From CBDCFT01 sp965216365 (GTDB taxonomy: Bacteria; Pseudomonadota; Gammaproteobacteria; Arenicellales; CBDCFT01): 64,000 nt of DNA. Location: contig CBDCFT010000047.1 of NCBI GenBank assembly GCA_965216365.1, forward strand, positions 16,386-80,385. The letters are read 5' to 3'. Shown one piece after another: positions 43,736 through 53,465 of this stretch (its first letter is position 1; the number at the start of each line of letters is the position of its first letter). The notes under the pieces are model-generated. The model was not told the DNA's origin and did no database searches. It was given only the letters and a program-made list of their open reading frames with translations. The position numbers and the translations under genes are program-made.

Positions 43736-46645
43736 TTAAGCTACACTGATTTTGCAGAGAGTCACTTTGGTCTCCTGCATTTGCGTTACAGAATCGTATC
43801 CATAGGTAAACGCGGTGTTCGCCGCCTCACCTCGGACAAAAGGCTCGGTTCCTTCCGGATACTTGTCGATTAAATCTTCGCCCTGGAAGTGCCCACCGAA
43901 ATGGAACGGGGCAAAGATAACGCCGGGCGCCACACGATTGGTAATCATGGCTTTCACCTTGATCCTGGCACCGGCATCAGCATGAACACCCTTGGGTGTT
44001 TCGATCCATATCATGTCGCCATCCTTGATGCCGTTGTCATTTGCATCATGTGGATTGACCTCGGCGAACATGTCTTGCTGCAACTCGGCCAGCCATGGGT
44101 TGGAACGCGATTCTTCACCACCACCTTCGTATTCCACCAGGCGTCCGCTGGTGTAAATAATCGGGTAGTCTTTGGAGTAATCGTCTTTCTGAATACCTGC
44201 ATACAAAGTCGGCAAACGGTAGAAACGTTTGCGATCTTCGTAGGTTGGGTATTTAGCCGCCAGACCACGATCCGGCGTATACAACGGTTCGCGGTGAATC
44301 GGCACCGGATCCGGGAATGTCCACACCATAGCGCGAGCCTTGGCATTGCCGAACGGCGCACAACCGTGCGCGATAGCGACACGTTGAATACCGCCGGACA
44401 AGTCAGTTTTCCAGTTCTTGCCCTCGGCCAAAGCGCGCTCTTCCGGCGTTAGTTCTTCCCACCACCCAAGCTGCTTGAGCATATCTGCGGTGAATTCCGG
44501 ATGACCGTCTTTAAGTTCGTTACCGACCGGGTAGGAATCCTCCGCCAGCAAGTTAGTACCTTCATGCTCCACGCCAAACCGGGCGCGAAAGTTCAAGCCA
44601 CCTTCGGCAACCGGTTTACTCGGGTCGTACAACACCGGGGTACCCGGATGATTCATTTCCGGCGTGCCCCAACACGGCCACGGCAAACCGTAGTAATCGC
44701 CGTCGGCTGGCCCACCTTCGGCTTTCAGCGTCGTGGTGTTAAATGTGCCGCGATGCTCCGCATGCAGTTTCAAGCGCTCAGGACTCTGACCTGTATAACC
44801 GATCGTCCACATGCCGCGATTGATTTCGCGCAACACGTCTTCGATTAATGGCTCGTCGTCGGTAACCTTGATGTTCTTGCAGAACTCCTGATGAAAACCA
44901 AGCTTCTTGGCAAACTTATACAGAATGGTTTGATCGGGTAATGCTTCGAACAATGGATCAATGACTTTTTCACGCCATTGAAACGAACGGTTGGATGCGG
45001 TTACCGAACCATAGGTTTCGAACTGAGTCGCTGCCGGCAATAAATAAGTACCGTCTTTACGGTCATTCATGACTGCCGCATGGGTCGGATAAGGATCGAT
45101 AATGACCATCATATCCAGCATTTCCATGGCCTTTTTCATTTCCGGCCCACGGGATTGGCTGTTCACCGCATGGCCGTTCAACACCATGGCGCGAATATTG
45201 TCCTTTTGACCAATATTGTCCTTGTTCTCCAGTACGCCATCGATCCAACGGGAAACCGGGATACCTTTGTAATTCATCGGATGAGTGGGTTTGCCGTTGT
45301 CGCCTTCAACTTCTTCCGAATCGAACTGGCCTTTAACCCATTCGAAATCCAGATCCCAAACACGCGCCCAGTGTTTCCATGAACCTTCGGACAGACCATA
45401 GTAACCCGGCAACGTATGCGACAGAACACCCAGGTCAGTCGCACCTTGCACATTGTCATGACCGCGGAAAATATTCGCGCCGCCACCGGATTTACCGATA
45501 TTGCCCAAAGCCAACTGCAACACACAGTAGGAACGCGTGTTGTTGTTTCCGATAGTGTGTTGCGTACCACCCATGCACCACACGATGGTGCCTGGGCGAT
45601 TTTCCGCCATCATTTGCGCCGCTCGCTTAACCGTAGCTTCATCAGCACCGGTGACTTTTTCGGTTTCCTCCGGCGTCCACTTCGCGACTTCTTCGCGAAT
45701 CTGATCCATGCCGTAAACGCGCTGGCGAATGTACTCTTTATCTTCCCAGCCGTTTTCAAAGATGTGCCACAACATGCCCCACATAATGCCAACATCGGAA
45801 CCCGGACGGATGCGCACAAAGTGATCTGCATGAGCCGCTGTGCGGGTATAACGTGGATCGATAACAATCATCTGCGCACCATTTTCCTTCGCCCGCATGA
45901 TGTGTTGCAGCGAAACCGGATGCGCTTCGGCAGGATTGGAGCCGATAAACAACATGGCTTTACAGTTATGCATGTCGTTATAGGAGTTGGTCATAGCACC
46001 ATAACCCCAGGTGTTGGCCACACCCGCTACGGTCGTTGAATGACAAATTCGCGCCTGGTGATCGACGTTATTCGTACCCCACATGGCGGCGAACTTGCGG
46101 AACAAATAAGCCTGCTCGTTATTGTGCTTGGCCGACCCTAACCAATACACCGAATCGGGGCCGGACTGTTCACGAATCTCCAGCATCTTGTCACCGATTT
46201 CGTTAATCGCATCGTCCCATGACATGCGTTCCCACTTTCCACCCGCCAGTTTCATCGGGTACTTCAGACGCCGTTCGCCATGACCGTGCTCGCGCACCGA
46301 CGCGCCCTTGGCACAATGGGAACCCAGGTTAAACGGCGATTGAAAATCCGGCTCCTGGCCGGTCCAGACACCGTTTTGCACTTCAGCGATAACACCACAA
46401 CCGACCGAACAGTGTGTGCACACACTGCGTTTGGTTTCTACCTCCACACCCGCTTTGGGCGAGGTTTCAGCGGCGGTGGCTTTTTTCATCATGCTCGGCG
46501 CCAACACGGAAGCGGCTGCACCCGCACCCATGGTTAACCCCGAGCGTTTCAGAAAAGCGCGACGATTGATTGCGTTGCCGACAGCGGCCAAACCTTCGGC
46601 CCTGTCCGTTGTCGCACTTACACTACTCTTTCGAATTAACTTCAT
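43736..46645 (-). CDS. Formate dehydrogenase catalytic (alpha) subunit, Mo/W-bisMGD
   Basis: A 969-residue enzyme oxidising formate to CO2. A Tat signal (NRRAFLKR, 27-34) is followed by a 4Fe-4S site (C76, C79, C83, C111) and then the bisMGD domains. The active-site residue is C201 in ARICHST, so this is the cysteine form, not selenocysteine. The C-terminal cofactor domain is present (IYTSGRLVEYEGGG). Full length. It leads the structural genes; a small Tat protein and a TorD-like chaperone precede it. It may consume the formate from methanesulfonate carbon. Confidence 0.92.
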   Translation of the reverse strand: MKLIRKSSVSATTDRAEGLAAVGNAINRRAFLKRSGLTMGAGAAASVLAPSMMKKATAAETSPKAGVEVETKRSVCTHCSVGCGVIAEVQNGVWTGQEPDFQSPFNLGSHCAKGASVREHGHGERRLKYPMKLAGGKWERMSWDDAINEIGDKMLEIREQSGPDSVYWLGSAKHNNEQAYLFRKFAAMWGTNNVDHQARICHSTTVAGVANTWGYGAMTNSYNDMHNCKAMLFIGSNPAEAHPVSLQHIMRAKENGAQMIVIDPRYTRTAAHADHFVRIRPGSDVGIMWGMLWHIFENGWEDKEYIRQRVYGMDQIREEVAKWTPEETEKVTGADEATVKRAAQMMAENRPGTIVWCMGGTQHTIGNNNTRSYCVLQLALGNIGKSGGGANIFRGHDNVQGATDLGVLSHTLPGYYGLSEGSWKHWARVWDLDFEWVKGQFDSEEVEGDNGKPTHPMNYKGIPVSRWIDGVLENKDNIGQKDNIRAMVLNGHAVNSQSRGPEMKKAMEMLDMMVIIDPYPTHAAVMNDRKDGTYLLPAATQFETYGSVTASNRSFQWREKVIDPLFEALPDQTILYKFAKKLGFHQEFCKNIKVTDDEPLIEDVLREINRGMWTIGYTGQSPERLKLHAEHRGTFNTTTLKAEGGPADGDYYGLPWPCWGTPEMNHPGTPVLYDPSKPVAEGGLNFRARFGVEHEGTNLLAEDSYPVGNELKDGHPEFTADMLKQLGWWEELTPEERALAEGKNWKTDLSGGIQRVAIAHGCAPFGNAKARAMVWTFPDPVPIHREPLYTPDRGLAAKYPTYEDRKRFYRLPTLYAGIQKDDYSKDYPIIYTSGRLVEYEGGGEESRSNPWLAELQQDMFAEVNPHDANDNGIKDGDMIWIETPKGVHADAGARIKVKAMITNRVAPGVIFAPFHFGGHFQGEDLIDKYPEGTEPFVRGEAANTAFTYGYDSVTQMQETKVTLCKISVA

Positions 46646-46729
46646 TATTTAACTCCTGCCCTGGTCTTAGAACGAGGTTGGTTGTACAACAAATTTATAC
46701 AAAAAATAATTGTCGAATTATCGCCGCGA

Positions 46730-46933
46730 TTAAAACCGCGCTAAACGATAGTACTCACGCACATGCGCTGTTTCTTTGTATCCATGTGATTGCGGTTTTT
46801 CCTCTGGTTGAGCGCTAGCGTCCGAGGCGACCGCATTACCGGCAACGCCTGCTGCCGTTGCCGCGCCGCCTGCTACCGCGAGGCCTTTTAGAAAACCACG
46901 CCGCTCTTGTATTTTCGTCTTGCTTTTACTCAT
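46730..46933 (-). CDS. Small Tat-signal protein of the formate dehydrogenase locus
   Basis: A 67-residue protein with a twin-arginine motif (QERRGFLKGLAV) and hydrophobic stretch, and a short polar C-terminal part (GYKETAHVREYYRLARF). Such proteins are regular members of Fdh3-type clusters, upstream of the catalytic subunit gene. Their role is unknown; the tail is too small for a cofactor domain. Confidence 0.75.
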   Translation of the reverse strand: MSKSKTKIQERRGFLKGLAVAGGAATAAGVAGNAVASDASAQPEEKPQSHGYKETAHVREYYRLARF

Positions 46934-46963
46934 TAACTGTTTCCTCCTGCATGCTAAAAATGC

Positions 46964-47605
46964 TTAAACCAACATGTTGAAATATTGTGTTTCAAAATCA
47001 AAAAACGATCGGCCAAACCTGCCGATCGATGTATAAATCTTTGCCGTTTTTGCCTCACCCAGGTCATCAAAAAATCGCCCCATCCATGATTCAATGTGAT
47101 CGCTAAAAAACTTTTGTTGTGTTGAGAACGAAATGTCGCCGTTGGACTGAATGATCATAGCCATGGATTCGCACAATGCTGCGACATGATCTTCCGGTTC
47201 TTTGACGTCCTCTTGTCGTTCAAATCCGAGTGCTTTTAAGTCTTCGCGCAACAAACTCAACGGTCTGTCCATCATAAAACCGGTTTGGTACCAGGAACCG
47301 AATGGCAACAACTCGCCTCGGCCAACGCCGATAAACAACGCGTTGTATTCGTCACCTAACGCTTCTATGTCAGCGTTTTGCAATGCTTGTTGCAGTGCGC
47401 GCCAACTCGACGCCATGTCGCTGTCGTCACCTGCGCTATTTGCGGGCAACCCGGAAAGGAATTTGACGAATTCGGAATCAGGCGGGCTGGAAAAAAGTTT
47501 AGCGAGGATGCTGTAGAAGTCAGCGCGAGCAAGCTCTGCGGGATCTTGCCCGTGAATCTCCTCAATGGTTTCAATCCGTTCTTCGGCTAACGCCGTTTCA
47601 CTCAT
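46964..47605 (-). CDS. TorD/DmsD-family molybdoenzyme chaperone
   Basis: A 213-residue all-helical protein. The segment EYNALFIGVGRGELLPFGSWYQTGF and the later PEDHVAALCESMAMI are typical of the TorD family, which binds Tat leaders and the apoenzyme before cofactor insertion. Its neighbour genes are the Tat-bearing catalytic subunit and the polyferredoxin. It most likely serves formate dehydrogenase. Confidence 0.85.
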   Translation of the reverse strand: MSETALAEERIETIEEIHGQDPAELARADFYSILAKLFSSPPDSEFVKFLSGLPANSAGDDSDMASSWRALQQALQNADIEALGDEYNALFIGVGRGELLPFGSWYQTGFMMDRPLSLLREDLKALGFERQEDVKEPEDHVAALCESMAMIIQSNGDISFSTQQKFFSDHIESWMGRFFDDLGEAKTAKIYTSIGRFGRSFFDFETQYFNMLV

Positions 47606-47781
47606 GCAAACGGTTAATACCTTATTATTTATCGTATTAATACTCGATCATCATAGCAAATCAGCGCCATAAATCAATTAAAAACGTTGGGCATTACAAG
47701 CGCTTAGGCGATCGCTATCTGATTTGTAAGGGCTATGAAATGGGCGCTTTGGATTGGTACGGATTATGATGATATGAAACT

Positions 47782-49443
47782 CTACTGGTTGGTTCGACGG
47801 GTATCGGTCAGTCCGCCCTCAGCCTGAAACATATCTTCTATTCTGCAGTCCTCACACATCTTTAGCCGGCTCAATGCATTTGGCTTCTGAAACATCCAGT
47901 GATCTTTTAATTTACTTTGCATTTTGTCCATAACACTTTGAGTAGCAAACTCTTTTCCGCACTTAATACACTGAAATGGCTGATCTTCATTAAGCGTGCG
48001 CGAGCGCATGCGCTGATCATTATCAAACAGGAATCGGCACTCACGCGTGATCGCATTTTCCGGGCAGGCGTTCTCGCACAACCCGCATTGCACGCAGTTC
48101 CATTCGATAAAACCCAATCGCGGACTCTCGCCACCCGCCTCCAACGCGCCCGCCGGGCATACCGAGACGCAAGCCATACACAAGGTGCACTTTTGTTCGT
48201 CAACCATGATCTGACCAAACGGTGCGCCTTCGGGTAATGGCATGATTTCGGGTTTCTCATTGCCCTGTGCATACAAATGATCGATGGCGAACCGCTGGGT
48301 AATACGTTTTTCGTCCATGCCGGCGAAGCCTGCAGTCTCAATGTCGATGTCGCCAATACCGTGATTATTTATATTTTCAATGAAATTAGTCTCGATAATT
48401 TGTATTCGATTATCGTCATAGCCCATTGACTGCAATAATGTTTTTACAATCCGTACCTGATGCTCTAACTCGCGCGCGACAGAACCCGGCACATGATCGG
48501 GACAAAGCAATAAAACCCCTGACACACCGTAAGCCAACGCTGATAACCAAGTATCCATACCTGCCGAGCCGATCTCCTCCAGCATCAGCGGCAGAAAATT
48601 TTCAGGAATTTGCCCGGCAATAGAAGCAATCTGTTCAGCACCCCGTTCGCTGTCGTGCAGCACCAGAACAGGATTAACCCCGCCCGCTTCCCGATAGGTC
48701 GATAATAATGTTTTTATTTGGTGCAGCGTATCTTTTGCTCGTGGATAAGCGTAAACGATAGCTCCCGTCGGACAGGCTGTGGAGCAACTGCCTGCACCTT
48801 GGCACAAATAAGGATCGACTTCGATGGAATCGGCCAATGATGAAATGGCCTGGGTCGGGCAAGCATTCAAACAGCGGGTACAACCGGTTAAGCCGCTGCG
48901 TCCATGCGCGCATATTTCTGGGTCATAGACAAAATACTTCGGCTTTTCGAAGCCGCCGACCAGGGTTTGCATTTCTTCAATGGCTTCATCCAAAGCCCCG
49001 GGTTTTGGGGCGTAGTATCCTGGCGGCAATACTTCACGTTCTATGGCAGGTTTATCTCTTAAATCCAGGACCAGATCGAAAAAAGGTTGCTCCGGGCGAG
49101 TCAATGCGCCGAGATCGGTCTCTTCGCCCGCTTGCTCAACGACGACTTGATACTGACCAAGATGACCGGAAATCGACTTAACTTCGGCGTGATAGACCTT
49201 GTCTGAAAACGTCGCGGCTGCCGGCGACCCGGCTTCCAACAACACGGAACAGGTCAACTCATTTGTCAATTTGTTTGCCGCAGTTGCGGCGGCATCGCTG
49301 TCACCGATAATCAACGTATGACCCGAAGAAGAGTAGGAAATCAGCGATGTCGGTTGAACTTCGCCCTGCTCCGCGGCGAATGCTTTTTTGCGCGCCTGCC
49401 CATCACCGGTTGTCGCGGGCCACTGAGCCGCATCTTCACTCAT
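47782..49443 (-). CDS. Polyferredoxin-like 4Fe-4S protein of the formate dehydrogenase locus
   Basis: A 553-residue soluble protein with at least four 4Fe-4S motifs: CTRCLNACP, CSTACP (near residues 190-225), CTLCMACVSVCP and CVQCGLCENACP (near 415-460). Two further CxxC pairs near the end (CIKCGKEF and CEDCRIEDMF) may bind zinc or a cluster. The first 160 residues resemble a nucleotide-binding domain without obvious motifs. It overlaps the DUF3306 gene by 4 nt. Role in electron transfer or enzyme maturation is inferred. Confidence 0.8.
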   Translation of the reverse strand: MSEDAAQWPATTGDGQARKKAFAAEQGEVQPTSLISYSSSGHTLIIGDSDAAATAANKLTNELTCSVLLEAGSPAAATFSDKVYHAEVKSISGHLGQYQVVVEQAGEETDLGALTRPEQPFFDLVLDLRDKPAIEREVLPPGYYAPKPGALDEAIEEMQTLVGGFEKPKYFVYDPEICAHGRSGLTGCTRCLNACPTQAISSLADSIEVDPYLCQGAGSCSTACPTGAIVYAYPRAKDTLHQIKTLLSTYREAGGVNPVLVLHDSERGAEQIASIAGQIPENFLPLMLEEIGSAGMDTWLSALAYGVSGVLLLCPDHVPGSVARELEHQVRIVKTLLQSMGYDDNRIQIIETNFIENINNHGIGDIDIETAGFAGMDEKRITQRFAIDHLYAQGNEKPEIMPLPEGAPFGQIMVDEQKCTLCMACVSVCPAGALEAGGESPRLGFIEWNCVQCGLCENACPENAITRECRFLFDNDQRMRSRTLNEDQPFQCIKCGKEFATQSVMDKMQSKLKDHWMFQKPNALSRLKMCEDCRIEDMFQAEGGLTDTRRTNQ

Positions 49444-50066
49444 GCCGTCCCGCTCTCCTCGTCGTTCATACTCTCATCATTTACTTCGTCATCTATTTGC
49501 GCGGATTGCTGGCCGCGTCGAGTATCCGCCGTTTCATCCTGGACTGCGGAATTTTCATCGCTCGTGCGTTCTTCGCCTGGCGAAGCCTCGTTCCTGGCTG
49601 GCTGAACTGGCTCATCCGGCTCGTCGTGCGCATCCGGTTTGTCCGTATCCTTCAACTTGTTGGCAGTCGCATCGGCGACCAAAACGTCTTTCAGCAAGGT
49701 CAATGCGCGAAAATCGTCGTCGTAATCGTCCAGACCATCACAAACATTGAACTTGGCGCTGCGAAACAGTTTACGCAACGCCATTGCGCGCAACTCTTCA
49801 CTGACTCCCGGCGATAAGAATCCTGAGTAGTCGCTGTCTTCACTAAGATCTTCCACCGGCGGCATATCGGCATCCGTTAGGACGGGTTGTTCTACTTCGT
49901 TGTCGATCGAATCGTCGACTGGAAAGGGTGGCGATTGCGGCCGCGATGAGTCTAATGCCTGCTGCTTGCGTCGCGACCAGCGGGACAATGCGCCTTCGTC
50001 CTGGGCCAGTCCCTGCTTGAGTTCCTGAACCGGTTTCGATTCAGTTTTTTTACTGTCGCTTCGCAT
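49440..50066 (-). CDS. DUF3306 protein of the formate dehydrogenase locus
   Basis: A 208-residue acidic protein. It has the DUF3306 core (LSRWSRRKQQ near the start and the later SPGVSEELRAMALRKLF with KFNVCDGLDDYDDDF), followed by a long, low-complexity acidic tail. ATG 50066 has GGGAG upstream. Found with DUF3305 in formate dehydrogenase clusters; function unknown, probably maturation. Confidence 0.82.
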   Translation of the reverse strand: MRSDSKKTESKPVQELKQGLAQDEGALSRWSRRKQQALDSSRPQSPPFPVDDSIDNEVEQPVLTDADMPPVEDLSEDSDYSGFLSPGVSEELRAMALRKLFRSAKFNVCDGLDDYDDDFRALTLLKDVLVADATANKLKDTDKPDAHDEPDEPVQPARNEASPGEERTSDENSAVQDETADTRRGQQSAQIDDEVNDESMNDEESGTA

Positions 50067-50562
50067 ATTCCGATTCTCCCGCCCAATCACGGCGTTTTCG
50101 TTTCTTTTTCGCCGCAGGCAAGTAGTTAGCCACTACAAAGGCTTCGATGTGACGATAGATTTCCGGCGGTATGGGTACCGACAATACTAATTCATCCGAT
50201 TCCATGTGCGCCATCGCTTCGTCCTGATTTGCGGTAATCAGCATGGGTTGCGCCATGGTTTCATCTTCCATATCGCACACCAGAAACAACGACGCCTTTT
50301 CCGATGTCAGGTTATACCAGTAACCTTCACACCCATCTTTATGTAACTCAAGTCGCATGCCTCTGTATAAATAGCGCGTCTGGTTGTCGTTTTCCTCAAG
50401 CACCGTTCCCCAGGCTTTGCTCACGGCCGGGTCATTAGCCACGATACCGGCAATTGACCAATTCCAACTCACCCATTGCTTTACCTGTTTACGGGTTTTC
50501 TGCAAAACGACGGATATGGAAAATTCCGACTGTAACGACGTGCTATGCTCAGAATTCGGCAT
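50050..50562 (-). CDS. DUF3305 protein of the formate dehydrogenase locus
   Basis: A 170-residue soluble protein with the DUF3305 pattern (SISVVLQKTRKQVKQWVSWNW and, near the centre, LYRGMRLELHKDGCEGYWYNL). A basic C-terminal patch (AAKKKRKRRDW) is present. It overlaps the DUF3306 gene by 17 nt. It is the first gene of the leftward operon and divergent from fdhD. Function unknown. Confidence 0.82.
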   Translation of the reverse strand: MPNSEHSTSLQSEFSISVVLQKTRKQVKQWVSWNWSIAGIVANDPAVSKAWGTVLEENDNQTRYLYRGMRLELHKDGCEGYWYNLTSEKASLFLVCDMEDETMAQPMLITANQDEAMAHMESDELVLSVPIPPEIYRHIEAFVVANYLPAAKKKRKRRDWAGESEYAKRQ

Positions 50563-50721
50563 TGTTAACAAACGCTATGTGCATTGACGACGCGTTAATA
50601 CCGCAATTCTGTCTTGAAAGTAATACTTGCAAGGCAAAGGATATTGTTCTGAAACCATTGAATAAATTCGGTGTAAAATCGAGTCTAGTTACTGTTACCT
50701 GATGAAACAGCATAACCCAGA

Positions 50722-51603
50722 ATGACTAACCCCGGCTATATGCCCAAAATGACCGAAGCCGGTCTGCGTCCGACTCATCCGGTGGTCGCACTGGACGAAT
50801 ATGGCGAATCGCGCGACCTGCACGTAGCCGGTGAATTCCCCCTGACTATCAAGGTCGATGAGCGTGAGGTAGTGACGTTGATGTCGCTGGGCACCTACCC
50901 CGAAATGCTGACACTGGGTTATTTGCGCAATCAGCGGTTGATCGAGGACATCGAAAATATCGAATCGGTGGAAGTCGATTGGGATCGCGAACAGGTAACG
51001 GTTACCACACGCGACGGTGAAGGCATTGTCGACTGGCAGGAAAAACTCGCTAACCGAACCGTGACAACGGGTTGTGGGCAAGGCACGGTGTTTAGCTGCA
51101 CGCTGGACAAGTTGTACGACGCCCGCCTGCCGCAAGTGGAAATCGCACAATCGGGCATCTACGCGCTATTAAAAAATATCAGCGCTTACAACGAAGTGTA
51201 TAAACAGGCCGGCGCGGTACACGGCTGCGCCCTGTGTTGCGGCAGCGAGATATTGAATTTCATCGAAGATGTTGGCCGGCATAATGCCGCCGACGCTATC
51301 TCCGGTCACATGTGGTTAAACCAGATCGAAGGCGGCGACAAAATTTTTTACACCACGGGGCGATTGACCTCAGAAATTGTCATGAAAGTCGCGCATATGG
51401 GCATACCGGTTTTGCTATCGCGTTCGGGCATTACTCACATGGGCCTGGAACTTGCCCAGGATCTTGGCGTTACCATGATCGCCCGCGCCAAGGGCAAGCA
51501 CTTTTTGATTTACAACGGCACTGAAAACATTATTTACGATGCCAAGCCTGAAAAGAGACCGGTTGCAGCCAGCAAATCAAAAAGCAAAGTCCATGTAATC
51601 TAA
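50722..51603 (+). CDS. fdhD: Formate dehydrogenase accessory sulfurtransferase FdhD
   Basis: A 293-residue protein that passes sulfur from a cysteine desulfurase to the bisMGD cofactor of formate dehydrogenase. The sulfur-carrying CxxC motif is in HGCALCCG near residue 170; the usual ARHNA-type GRHNAADAISG and TGRLTSEIVMK segments follow. It is divergent from the DUF3305/3306 genes. Confidence 0.93.
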   Translation: MTNPGYMPKMTEAGLRPTHPVVALDEYGESRDLHVAGEFPLTIKVDEREVVTLMSLGTYPEMLTLGYLRNQRLIEDIENIESVEVDWDREQVTVTTRDGEGIVDWQEKLANRTVTTGCGQGTVFSCTLDKLYDARLPQVEIAQSGIYALLKNISAYNEVYKQAGAVHGCALCCGSEILNFIEDVGRHNAADAISGHMWLNQIEGGDKIFYTTGRLTSEIVMKVAHMGIPVLLSRSGITHMGLELAQDLGVTMIARAKGKHFLIYNGTENIIYDAKPEKRPVAASKSKSKVHVI

Positions 51604-51675
51604 GTTCGCTACGCTTAGTATGACAACACGATACATGGTTACCAAACAAAGCCAACACAACATGGAAAAAGGTTA

Positions 51676-51882
51676 CTACTCCAATGCGATCTTGTCATCG
51701 ATGGTCAAATCAATATCGGTCCCGGCGACTTTTAATGTCACCACTGCATTAAGTGTTTCATTGCCTTTCAATTGACCCGATTCAATTCCGCTGCGCACCT
51801 TCGATTCGATTTCGCGCTGCGCGTTGATACCGACTTTCTTTAAAAACTTTCGCAGTTGAATATTAAAAGTATCTTCGTTCAT
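51676..51882 (-). CDS. Small DUF6494-like protein
   Basis: A 68-residue protein from ATG 51882 (MNEDTFNIQL). It has an N-terminal helix and a beta-rich end (TLKVAGTDIDLTIDDKI). I associate this pattern with the DUF6494 family. It lies between the convergent fdhD gene and the divergent moeA gene. Function unknown. Confidence 0.7.
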   Translation of the reverse strand: MNEDTFNIQLRKFLKKVGINAQREIESKVRSGIESGQLKGNETLNAVVTLKVAGTDIDLTIDDKIALE

Positions 51883-51944
51883 TCGGATTTTCCTGTCGTT
51901 TAAAATGTGATGGTATTGTATTGCAGAATTGAAATGACGCGAGC

Positions 51945-53207
51945 ATGACACAAACACCTAAAGTCGTGGATTGTTTTGAAGCCGGGCCGGAACTGCTGCC
52001 CATGGCGGAAACCCGCACGCGCATTTTCAATCGCTTCAAATCCGTAACTGAAACGGACCGCGTGGGTTTGTTTGACGCACTGGATCGGGTACTAGCCGAA
52101 GACATAATTGCAACATTCGACGTACCGCCGCATACCAACTCCGCCATGGATGGTTATGCCGTCGCGGGAAAAGATCTCCCAACAACCGATAGCAAATCCT
52201 TTCAGGTTATTGGAACGGCTTATGCCGGCGCGCCATACGACGGAGAAGTAAAATCTGGCGAGGCCGTGCGCATTATGACGGGCGCCATCATGCCAGGCGG
52301 CACCGACACGGTTGTGATCCAGGAAAATGTCCAAGTAGACGGTGAACTCGTACGCATCGCTCCCGGCGCCAAAGCGGGAGAAAATACACGCGATGCCGGC
52401 GAAGATATTCGCAGTGGCGAGGTTGTTCTGAAAAAAGGCATGCGCATCAGCCCGCCAGAATGCGGAATCATCGCATCAATGGGCATTGACTCAGTGCAGG
52501 TAATTCGTCGTTTAAAAATCGCCATCATGTCCACTGGCAACGAATTACGTTGCGCTGGTGAAGCTCTCGAACCCGGTTCGATTTACGACAGCAACCGCTG
52601 CCTGTTGCATGCCATGTTGACCCGGCTGGGCGTAGAAGTTGTCGATCTCGGCATTATTCGCGACGAACCCGATCTCATTCAAAACGCTTTACAACGTGGT
52701 GCGACACAAGCCGATGTCATTATCAGCTCCGCGGGTGTTTCCACCGGCAAAGCCGATTACGTGAGCGAAACCCTCGCAAGCGAAGGTGACTTAACCGTTT
52801 GGCGAATTGCCATTCGCCCCGGTCGACCCTTTGCCCAAGGACGAATTCACGATACCGAGTTCTTTGGTTTACCCGGCAACCCGGTAGCCGTTGTCGTTAC
52901 GTTTTATCAACTGGTACAACCCGCGTTACGTTTAATGATGGGCGAAACCAACATCGAACCTGCCGCGATACTGCAAGCCGAATGCACGACGCGCTTTCGT
53001 AAAAAACCGGGCCGCAGTGAAGTATATCGAGCCATAATGGAACGCGATGAGAATGGAAAAACAACGGTGCGTACGACAGGCACACAAGGTTCAGGATTGC
53101 TGACCAGTATGAGTATCGCCAATTGTTTCGTGTTACTCGATCACGATGACGAATCCGCAGAACCCGGTTCGATAGTAAACGTTCAACCGTTTCACGGGTT
53201 GTTTTGA
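51945..53207 (+). CDS. moeA: Molybdopterin molybdenumtransferase MoeA
   Basis: A 420-residue enzyme that inserts molybdate into molybdopterin-AMP. Diagnostic segments are TNSAMDGYAV near residue 65, GAIMPGGTDTVV, the substrate motif SSAGVSTGKADYV near 262, and FGLPGNPVAVVV. Standard length. Its place after fdhD and near two molybdenum enzymes (formate and sulfite dehydrogenase) fits. Confidence 0.93.
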   Translation: MTQTPKVVDCFEAGPELLPMAETRTRIFNRFKSVTETDRVGLFDALDRVLAEDIIATFDVPPHTNSAMDGYAVAGKDLPTTDSKSFQVIGTAYAGAPYDGEVKSGEAVRIMTGAIMPGGTDTVVIQENVQVDGELVRIAPGAKAGENTRDAGEDIRSGEVVLKKGMRISPPECGIIASMGIDSVQVIRRLKIAIMSTGNELRCAGEALEPGSIYDSNRCLLHAMLTRLGVEVVDLGIIRDEPDLIQNALQRGATQADVIISSAGVSTGKADYVSETLASEGDLTVWRIAIRPGRPFAQGRIHDTEFFGLPGNPVAVVVTFYQLVQPALRLMMGETNIEPAAILQAECTTRFRKKPGRSEVYRAIMERDENGKTTVRTTGTQGSGLLTSMSIANCFVLLDHDDESAEPGSIVNVQPFHGLF

Positions 53208-53414
53208 ATCTTAATGTACTTATGAATCACAAACATATCACTCAAACGTCGTCTGCTATAATTCACTAAATCACTAGAGCCGGATTGAGCTATGAAACTC
53301 GCGCTAAATTCGATAGTTCGTTTCATACGTCGCCTGTATTTTTTGGATAAAGAATACGATAGCTGGAGCGCGAATTTCGGAATTAGGAGTTTTTTCTATA
53401 TTGTGTTAATCAAC

Positions 53415-53461
53415 TACCACCCGCAGAGCGGGTGGTATGGTGAAAGCCCCCAAAGGGGGCT
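53415..53461. repeat. IS right-end hairpins
   Basis: Two neighbouring perfect hairpins (10-bp stem, 3-nt loop; 7-bp stem, 3-nt loop) just past the transposase stop codon. They are likely the structures recognised by TnpA on single-stranded DNA; the second may also end transcription. Confidence 0.7.
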
Positions 53462-53465
53462 GTAG

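Noticed and set aside
43889..46039. Long open frames on the plus strand opposite the formate dehydrogenase catalytic gene
   Set aside because: They are mirror frames of a clear, well-conserved gene and show no protein family pattern.
43736..46645. Selenocysteine in the formate dehydrogenase active site
   Set aside because: The codon at the active site reads as cysteine (ARICHST) and no in-frame TGA is present.
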